From Fibrobacterota bacterium (GTDB lineage: Bacteria > Fibrobacterota > Fibrobacteria > UBA11236): DNA of 39,368 nt. Shown here piece by piece: positions 32,863 to 39,368 of this stretch. The position numbers and the translations under genes were made by a program. The notes beneath the pieces were generated by a model. It did no database searches. It saw only the letters and a list, made by a program, of their open reading frames with translations, and was not told where the DNA came from. Location of the stretch: NCBI GenBank assembly GCA_023249635.1, contig JAHFCH010000037.1, forward strand, positions 1 to 39,368. The letters are read 5' to 3'. Each line of letters begins with the position of its first letter. The first letter of the stretch is position 1.

Positions 32863-35800
32863 CTATTTTACCAGGATCATCTTACGGGTCTTCACGTACC
32901 GTCCCGCCGTGAAGCGGTAGAAGTACTGGCCCGAAGGCACCCCGATGCCGGCGTCATTGCGGGCGTCCCAGATGAGGCGGTATTTGCCGGCCAGCATGGG
33001 CCTATCGGGACGCACCAAGGTGCGCACCACGCGGCCGCGGGAATCGTACACGATGAGGCTGACCTTCAGCTTCTCGCGCAGGGAAAAGCGCAGAGTGGTG
33101 ACGGGGTTGAAGGGATTGGGGTAATTGGAGAAAAGCTCCGTGCTCAGCGGGCTGGAAGGCCGGGCGGTGCGCGGGCCGTACTGGACCTTGACCCCGTTGA
33201 AGTCGACCGCCTCCAGCAGGTACTCGTACACGGTTCCCACGTCGGCGGAACGATCCAGGAACAGGTATTCCTGCGTTACCGCCGCGGCGCCGCCTTTGGC
33301 GCCCGGGATGATGCGCGGGGTGATGCGTTGGTAGCCCAGGGACTGGAGCTCCTGGGGGGTGAGATCCATGGACGGCAGGGTATCATCGGCGTTACCGGAG
33401 TCGCCTGCCTGCGATTTGGCCAGCTTGGCCGCGGCGCGTTTGGCTACTTCGGTGCGGGCCGCCCCGGCCAGGGCGTTGGCGATGCCGGCGCCGGCCACCA
33501 TGGGGTTGGCCGCCAGGCCGCTGTCCAATTGACCCGTGCCCGGGGCCACGCGGCGCCACAGGTGGAAGCCCAGGTTCTCGAATTCGCTTTCCGTGGTCCA
33601 CGCCAGCGTGTCCACGCCCTCGCCGCCCTTGGCCGCGAAGGCCCGCAGCTTCACGGCCAGGCCGGTCTTGTGGCTGATGAAGAACACGTGGGTACCCGGC
33701 GTCAGGGTTTTGTTGAACTGGATGATGACTTCGTTGCTGGCGGTATTCAGGTAGCTGTTGTACTGGTAGCCGCGGTTAAGCACCTGGTTGTCGACCACGA
33801 CGAATTCGGGCAGGGTGCCCTGGGTCCAGGAAGAGATGCGGAAGGCCGGATAGAAGCTGGTTACCGTGTTCACGAACTTGAAGTGGGCGATGCCGCTGGA
33901 GGCCGCGTAGGTGTAGGCGCCGTCGCCTTCGGCGAAGTTGTCGGCGTTGAAGTCCAGCCCGTCGTTGGTCACCCGCGATCCGGTGATGGCAGTGAGGACG
34001 GCCGGGGTGCGCACGTCCTTTTGCAAACTGTCGGCGGTGGCCGAATCGGCCACGTTGGTGGAGACGTCCAGGAAGAAGTTCACCGTGATGGTGGCGTTGG
34101 CGGCCGTGAACAGCGCGGGCTTCAGCTCCAGCCACAGGCGGTAGCTGTCCGAACTGATGTCGGACTGGGTATAGGTACTGCTCGTGTTCATCAAGGACGC
34201 GGCCGTGGTGTAATTGCTGGTGGCGTTCTTGACGCTCGACACGCCGCCCACGTAGCCTTGCAGGTTGTTGCCGCGGCCCAGGAACGCCCAGGCCGCATTG
34301 CTCGTGGCCGTGGCCGCGGACCAGGCCGCGGTGCCGCCCGCGCTGGCCAGGCTGTTAAGCCCGAAGCGGGGGGTATCCATGTCGAAGCCGCCCGTAACAC
34401 CGGAGATGACATAGCTGCCGAACACGCGGCCGGTGGGATAGAAGGTCCAACGCTTGGCCAGGGTGAGGCTGCCGTCCCCGGTTACGCTTTCATTCGAGAG
34501 CACCAGGGACAGGCGCGTAGACGAGGAATCCGTGAGTGTATAGGTGAAGTTGGCCGGGGATGCCGCGCCGCGCCCGGCGCCATACATCTTGTTGGTGCCG
34601 GTGGTGAGATCGAAGGAGAAGGGCGATAAGGTGCGCCCCAGGCCCTGGGTGCCGTCGTAGGCCACCATGTTGGACGCGGAGGAAATCGCCACGCTGGGAG
34701 CCACGGACGCGGCCTTCCATACGTTGATCTCGCCGAAGCCGGTATCGGTCCGGCGGGTTGCGGAGGGGGTGGTCCAGCCGTTCAGATCCAATTCCATGTA
34801 CCATTGCTTGGAACTGGTGGCGCCGAAAACCGTATCGCTGAAATTCTTGACCACCAGCTTGTCGTTGGCCGTTGCCGAGATGGTGAGCGCCTTCATGGCC
34901 CCGGCCGTGCCCAGGAAGCCGGTGGAATCGTCATCGTCCACGAACAGGGTCTGGTCGGCGCCGGTGAGGATCTTGTTCAACTGCAGCAGCAGGGTTGCCC
35001 CGTAGAAATAAGTGCCGATGGAATCGACCGTGTAATCAGTGTTGGGAGTGAGCCGCGTTCCGTTCAGGTACACGTATTTGGGATTCTTCACGCCGAACCA
35101 ATTCTGGATCTGGAAGGCGGGTTGTACGCGCGTCTGGGCCGCGCCGCCGTTGAGCAAGGCCACCACGCGGTTGTTGTTGTCGGCGCGCAAGGCGTAATGA
35201 CCGAAGCGGGCCGCATAACCCCGGTTATACACCGACTGGATATCGAAGCTCGACATTTCGTTCTGGAACAGGCGGATGTCGTCCAGGCTGCCTTGGAACT
35301 TGTCGGCGGCGGTTCCGCCCGCGCTGTATCCGAACAGCAGGTTCGCGGCATTGGCCGTCGCGGTGGCCGCCGAGGTGGAGGCCGAAACCGCCACGCCGTT
35401 CACGTACATGGCAGCTTCCTTGGTGCCCCCCGACTGCGTCACCACGGCGATATGCGTCCATACGCCGTCGGTGAGGGTGGGGCTGGTGACCGTGGCCGCG
35501 CCCATGGTGAAGTCGAGTTGGTTCTGCCCCGACACCTTGCGGACGAACCAGCCATCCGAGCTGGTAAGCCCCTTGCTGATGACGTAGGCCGTGGTTCCCG
35601 TTCCCGCGAAGTCCGGTTTGATCCAGAACATCAGAGACATGCCGTTGGAGGCCTCCAGCGAGGCGTTATCGGTCACCGTGCCCACGTCGGTGGCGGTCAG
35701 GTACAGCCCGCCGCCCGTCTTTCCCGTGACCCACTTATAGTTGGCCCCGGTAAGCGCGGCGTTGTTCTGCACGAATACGGCCTTGTCCCGCGCGGTGGGA

Positions 35801-38800
35801 CCGGCGCCGTCGTCCAAGGTCCAATGGCCCGCCAGGCCCACCTGCCAGCTGCGATCCAGGCCCAGCGATCCCGCGGAGAGGGAGACCACGCTGGGATTGT
35901 AGCCATCGGAATTGATGGTCGCGGCCTTGGTGAAATCCAGGGCGTTATCCCCGAAGTAGACCTGGAAATTGTGGCGGCGTTTGGTGTTCTTCGGCATGTC
36001 GACCAGATCCGTGGTGTTGAACAGGACGGAGCCCGGCGTACCCGACACTGCCGTCGAGGTGGCCCAGGTCTCGGCCGAAGGGGCGCCCGCATCCAGGTCG
36101 TTCATGACCGAGATCATGGCGTCGCGGCTGGAGGTGGTCAGGTATCCGAACCCGTTCTTGCTGCCCGCGGAGGTATAGGCGGCCGTGGTCGTCCCCAATT
36201 TCAGGGTGTAATCCACCGTGCCCACCGTGGCGGTGCCGGAAGAAAGGTTGCCCATCTCCGCTTCGACGTACATGTGCCCGGAAGCGTACACGGTATACCA
36301 GATGCTCACGTCCAGGGACGCGGATACGGGTACGCGTTGGCGCACGATGGCGCGCACGCGGCTACGATCGATGAAGGTGGGCACGATGTTGGCGGACGAC
36401 GTTTGGGAAGAAACCTGGTAGGCATCGTATTTGGCATCGAAGAGCAGGGAGCTGGTCGCGATGAGGTTGGTGCCCGGGGCCGTGGTCTTGTCGTAGAACT
36501 CGGTGATGCCGCCGCCGCGGGCCTTGTCCCAGATCAGCTTCCATTTGGAATTCTCGACGGTGACGGTGGTGGAGGTGGAAGAGGTGGTGAGCGAATCGAA
36601 TTCGCCGGAAGGGTTGGCCGTATAACCGGTGCCTTCGTACAGGCCGATATCGGGGCCGGCGCCGATGGGCCGCGAAGTGCCGAACTGATCGGTGGGGGAA
36701 CGGAAGTTGCAGGCAGCTGCGCCGGAGCCGTAGCTGGAGGTGCCGGCGTCGATGGCGGGGGAACCGGGCAGCAGCTTGAAGGCATTGCGGTTGCCGATGG
36801 TCATGCTCGCGAAAAGCGGATCCTTGAGGATCTTGTTGGCGTCGCTGGTTCCCGTCACCTCGCGTCCCGAAGTCACCTGGAAGAACATGTTGTTCGAGAC
36901 GAGACCGATATTGGCGGCGATGGTGCGGATACCGTAATCCCAGTTATACAGGATGTTGTTGGCGATGGTCATGTCGGTGTAGGCGGTGGTGTTGTACATG
37001 TTGATGCCGTATTTCGCCGCCGTTCCGTTGCCCACGATCACGTTGTTGACCACGTTGTACGCATTGTCCGATCCGATGAGGATGCCGTCGCCGCTGGGCT
37101 GATAGATCAGGTTATTGGCGATATGGATATTATTGTTGGAATTCCCGTACCAATGGATGCCGTTGGTATGCGTGGCCGCGCCGTTGTAGATGCGGCAGCC
37201 CTCCACGCGCACGTTGGCGTCGATGCTCTTGATGTACACGCCGTAGTACGTGCTGGCATTGGTCGCCTTCACGTCCAAATCCTTGAGCGTCAAATCATTG
37301 AGCATGACGAAGGTCGAAGGCCGCGCGCCGTTGTCGGTAAAGGAAACATACCCGCCCAGGATGGCCCTGGAATTGCGGTCGAAGGAAGCGATCACCTGCG
37401 GCTTGCTGTTGGGATCGGCGGCGGAATCGGTATAGGTGCCCGGTAACACGCGTATGAACAGGGTATCGGTGATGGAGTTGGTTTCGCAGGCGGTGGCGGC
37501 CTTGATGGTCTTGAGCGCCGTGGCCGGGTTCTGGGCCAGGGTGCAGCTGTTGCCGTCGCTGCCGATGGACGAGTCCACGTAGACGGTGTCGGTCAAAGTG
37601 GTGAAGCCCGCCAGCACCGCCGTATCCGAGGAGCCGGCCGTGATCGGGCTCCACACGCCGCCCGTGTTCCGCACCGCCATGCTGAACCAGTAGGTACCCG
37701 GGTAGGTGGCCGGATAGGTATAGGCGGTATCCGTCTTGGCCAGGCGCACCACTTTGACGGCCCCGGCCACGTTGGCGGAGTCGGGATACGCCGAGTACTT
37801 GACCCACAGGCCCACCGAATCGGCATTGGACGAATCCGAGACCGCGGAGCCCCAGGTGAGGGCGATGGAGTTGATGCCGGCGGTGGCGGTGAGGGTCGCC
37901 AGATTGTTGGGGCCGGCGCGCGTGTTCCAGAATACGTTGCCGGTGGTCCGCTGGGTCTGGTATTCCAGCTTGATCCAATTGGAGTCGCGTGTCGCGTTGG
38001 CCACGCGCACCTCATCCAGGCGGCCGCTCCAATAATCGGAGTTGTTCGGCTTGCGGCCGATGGCGAGGGAATCGGTGCTGGTGTTGATGGCGCCGGTCAC
38101 GGCGCTGGACAACTGCAGCGAACCGTCGATATACAGATTCGACAAGGCGCCGTCGTAGGTGCCTACCAGGTAATGCCAGGCGTTCAGGGAGGGATCGGCC
38201 CGCTTGGGGTAAGTGCCCGAGGTGCCGCCCAATTGCCAGGAGAGCGAATCATTGCTGGTTTCGTCGCGCAGGGAATATTGGTTGTCGGTGTATCCCTTTT
38301 GCAAGACGCGTCGGTTCGCGCCCGTGAATTGGGTGGAATAGGCCCAGGCCGAAACCGTCAGGTTGGTGGTGATATTGAGGTTGGTCGCGCTGGGCACCGA
38401 AATGCATTGGCTGCTGCCGTTGAACAGCTTGGCGTTGCCGATGATGCCGCCGCCATCGGTGGTGCCGTGGTTGACGCCGGTATTGGCGTTGCTGGTGGCA
38501 TCGTTGTAGTTGCCCGTGGTGAGATGATACACCGCCTGGTAAGCGCGGCTGGTGTCGAACACGCAGGCGGCGCATTGGCCATCGGCCACGTTGCCGTTGG
38601 TCACGTCGTCGTAATAGAGGGTGATGAAATCGTGGTCGCTGTTGCCGTCGACCTCAGGTACCAGCACCCATACCTCGGCCGAATCGGCGGTCTTATCCCA
38701 GCGCTCCACCTGGTAATTGAGCCAGGTCTTGCCATCGCCGTCCAGGAAGCGGATGTCGGGCGCGTTGGTCTGCACCGCGTCCACGATGGTGGAACCGGTG

Positions 38801-39368
38801 ATGCGCAGCAGCAGGGGGAAGGACGCGACGTTGGAGGTAACGTTGGCGCCGGTCTTGGTGGTATTGAATACGTACTTGCGGGTCGAAACGAAATCTGCCG
38901 GGGAAGGGTTGAACAGGGGCGCCGCGTCCCGGCGCTGGTTCTGGTACTCGAGCTTGATCCAATCGGCCGAGAGCTCGTTGTGGGAGAACTTGACCTCGTC
39001 GATGAGCGCGTTGAGGTACCCGCTGGTGGGGGTGGGGGACCAATCGCAGTTGCCGTAGCCCGCGCGCCAATAACCCGTGGTGTTTTCGGCCACGTTATAC
39101 AGGGCGTTGGAAGCCGCCAGGGCCCCGTCGACGTACAGGTACGAGCCCGCGGGGCTGAAGCGGAAATAGGCCTGGTGCCAATTGCCGTCGTTGTAGGCCG
39201 CCGTCGAGGAAATGATCTGGAAGCCGCCGTTGTAGGTGCCCGCGTTCAGCTTGCCGTCATTGGACATCCAGATATGCCGGTCATGGCTGCCGCTGGGAGC
39301 GGTCTGGCCGCCGTCCCATCCCAAGAGCATGCCTCCGCTGCCCGTGGTCGTCTTGAACCAGGCCCCGT
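32863..39368 (-). CDS. Giant secreted LamG / DUF2341 / beta-helix protein, N-terminus beyond the window
   Basis: At least 2167 residues, open to the window edge and starting in the middle of a LamG domain, so the export signal lies outside. Counting from Met at 39330, domains in order are: end of a LamG (1-100); DUF2341 (about 150-265, with WLNYQVERWDK and DFITLYYDD); LamG (about 275-450); a fibronectin-III-like segment (470-580); right-handed parallel beta-helix (625-890, many N-N-I/V repeats); a mixed beta region; another LamG (1165-1370); further beta domains; and a FlgD-like/type-A sorting tail (2060-2155: NYPNPFNP, VYDSRGRVVRTL, GIGVPSGQYFYRF, KMILVK). LamG plus beta-helix suggests carbohydrate or polysaccharide binding at the cell surface; no catalytic motif is recognised. 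The sorting tail supports the FCB-group assignment. A long antisense frame (34804-37446) is shadow. Confidence 0.93.
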   Translation of the reverse strand, partial: GAWFKTTTGSGGMLLGWDGGQTAPSGSHDRHIWMSNDGKLNAGTYNGGFQIISSTAAYNDGNWHQAYFRFSPAGSYLYVDGALAASNALYNVAENTTGYWRAGYGNCDWSPTPTSGYLNALIDEVKFSHNELSADWIKLEYQNQRRDAAPLFNPSPADFVSTRKYVFNTTKTGANVTSNVASFPLLLRITGSTIVDAVQTNAPDIRFLDGDGKTWLNYQVERWDKTADSAEVWVLVPEVDGNSDHDFITLYYDDVTNGNVADGQCAACVFDTSRAYQAVYHLTTGNYNDATSNANTGVNHGTTDGGGIIGNAKLFNGSSQCISVPSATNLNITTNLTVSAWAYSTQFTGANRRVLQKGYTDNQYSLRDETSNDSLSWQLGGTSGTYPKRADPSLNAWHYLVGTYDGALSNLYIDGSLQLSSAVTGAINTSTDSLAIGRKPNNSDYWSGRLDEVRVANATRDSNWIKLEYQTQRTTGNVFWNTRAGPNNLATLTATAGINSIALTWGSAVSDSSNADSVGLWVKYSAYPDSANVAGAVKVVRLAKTDTAYTYPATYPGTYWFSMAVRNTGGVWSPITAGSSDTAVLAGFTTLTDTVYVDSSIGSDGNSCTLAQNPATALKTIKAATACETNSITDTLFIRVLPGTYTDSAADPNSKPQVIASFDRNSRAILGGYVSFTDNGARPSTFVMLNDLTLKDLDVKATNASTYYGVYIKSIDANVRVEGCRIYNGAATHTNGIHWYGNSNNNIHIANNLIYQPSGDGILIGSDNAYNVVNNVIVGNGTAAKYGINMYNTTAYTDMTIANNILYNWDYGIRTIAANIGLVSNNMFFQVTSGREVTGTSDANKILKDPLFASMTIGNRNAFKLLPGSPAIDAGTSSYGSGAAACNFRSPTDQFGTSRPIGAGPDIGLYEGTGYTANPSGEFDSLTTSSTSTTVTVENSKWKLIWDKARGGGITEFYDKTTAPGTNLIATSSLLFDAKYDAYQVSSQTSSANIVPTFIDRSRVRAIVRQRVPVSASLDVSIWYTVYASGHMYVEAEMGNLSSGTATVGTVDYTLKLGTTTAAYTSAGSKNGFGYLTTSSRDAMISVMNDLDAGAPSAETWATSTAVSGTPGSVLFNTTDLVDMPKNTKRRHNFQVYFGDNALDFTKAATINSDGYNPSVVSLSAGSLGLDRSWQVGLAGHWTLDDGAGPTARDKAVFVQNNAALTGANYKWVTGKTGGGLYLTATDVGTVTDNASLEASNGMSLMFWIKPDFAGTGTTAYVISKGLTSSDGWFVRKVSGQNQLDFTMGAATVTSPTLTDGVWTHIAVVTQSGGTKEAAMYVNGVAVSASTSAATATANAANLLFGYSAGGTAADKFQGSLDDIRLFQNEMSSFDIQSVYNRGYAARFGHYALRADNNNRVVALLNGGAAQTRVQPAFQIQNWFGVKNPKYVYLNGTRLTPNTDYTVDSIGTYFYGATLLLQLNKILTGADQTLFVDDDDSTGFLGTAGAMKALTISATANDKLVVKNFSDTVFGATSSKQWYMELDLNGWTTPSATRRTDTGFGEINVWKAASVAPSVAISSASNMVAYDGTQGLGRTLSPFSFDLTTGTNKMYGAGRGAASPANFTYTLTDSSSTRLSLVLSNESVTGDGSLTLAKRWTFYPTGRVFGSYVISGVTGGFDMDTPRFGLNSLASAGGTAAWSAATATSNAAWAFLGRGNNLQGYVGGVSSVKNATSNYTTAASLMNTSSTYTQSDISSDSYRLWLELKPALFTAANATITVNFFLDVSTNVADSATADSLQKDVRTPAVLTAITGSRVTNDGLDFNADNFAEGDGAYTYAASSGIAHFKFVNTVTSFYPAFRISSWTQGTLPEFVVVDNQVLNRGYQYNSYLNTASNEVIIQFNKTLTPGTHVFFISHKTGLAVKLRAFAAKGGEGVDTLAWTTESEFENLGFHLWRRVAPGTGQLDSGLAANPMVAGAGIANALAGAARTEVAKRAAAKLAKSQAGDSGNADDTLPSMDLTPQELQSLGYQRITPRIIPGAKGGAAAVTQEYLFLDRSADVGTVYEYLLEAVDFNGVKVQYGPRTARPSSPLSTELFSNYPNPFNPVTTLRFSLREKLKVSLIVYDSRGRVVRTLVRPDRPMLAGKYRLIWDARNDAGIGVPSGQYFYRFTAGRYVKTRKMILVK

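Noticed and set aside
33328-34629. A 433-residue plus-strand frame inside the giant LamG gene region
   Set aside because: Same reason: biased composition, no domain, and complete overlap with the well-supported minus-strand gene.
34804-37446. An 880-residue open frame on the plus strand, antisense to the giant LamG gene
   Set aside because: Its translation is Gly/Arg/His/Val-rich low-complexity sequence without domains, whereas the opposite strand encodes clear LamG and beta-helix domains. Long antisense frames are expected in high-GC DNA.

Overview
The window is about 39.4 kb of high-GC bacterial chromosome with no rRNA, tRNA, CRISPR array or recognisable transposase. The truncated protein at the right edge is a giant multi-LamG/DUF2341 surface protein with a FlgD-like/type-A sorting tail (conserved core NYPNPFNP). 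A PEP-CTERM protein, a SUMF1-domain protein and secreted beta-sandwich proteins accompany it. Together these suggest the Fibrobacterota or a neighbouring FCB-group lineage. That placement is inference from gene content only; no phylogenetic marker was tested.

Layout. 1-3.7 kb: a truncated unrecognised protein and an AAA/DUF4143 ATPase with a double palindrome over its start, a small acidic protein (one of two paralogues in the window) and a DUF2721 membrane protein. 4.0-6.5 kb: a TetR regulon with two tandem alpha/beta hydrolases (one cytoplasmic, one lipoprotein) and a convergent tetR; the same GAACC-centred operator occurs on both sides. 6.6-9.9 kb: a three-gene minus-strand operon with a leaderless HExxHxxGxxD metalloprotease carrying Ig-like modules, a soluble partner and an exported partner. 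I read it as a candidate contractile-injection effector with accessory or immunity proteins.

10.0-21.0 kb: a defence island. Type IV toxin-antitoxin genes abiEi/abiEii diverge from a long Type I restriction-modification operon: solitary half-HsdS, HsdM, DinD-like protein, a GC-rich repeat element, two-TRD HsdS, DUF3800 protein, HsdR and a YgjP-like zinc peptidase. Several of its junctions are 4-bp start/stop overlaps. 21.1-24.0 kb: the second acidic paralogue, a small lipoprotein and the ABC-F protein EttA.

24.2-28.1 kb: the least explained block. Three consecutive secreted proteins are built from eight copies of one ~105-residue domain with four regularly spaced cysteines, which I do not recognise as a described family. 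28.3-39.4 kb: a PEP-CTERM protein, pdxA, a SAM methyltransferase with an extra C-terminal region, a secreted SUMF1-domain protein, and the giant LamG/DUF2341/beta-helix protein running off the edge.

The best candidates for something undescribed are the Cys4-repeat protein cluster, the metalloprotease operon, and the pair of acidic proteins sharing a GFxSRSWxG C-terminus.
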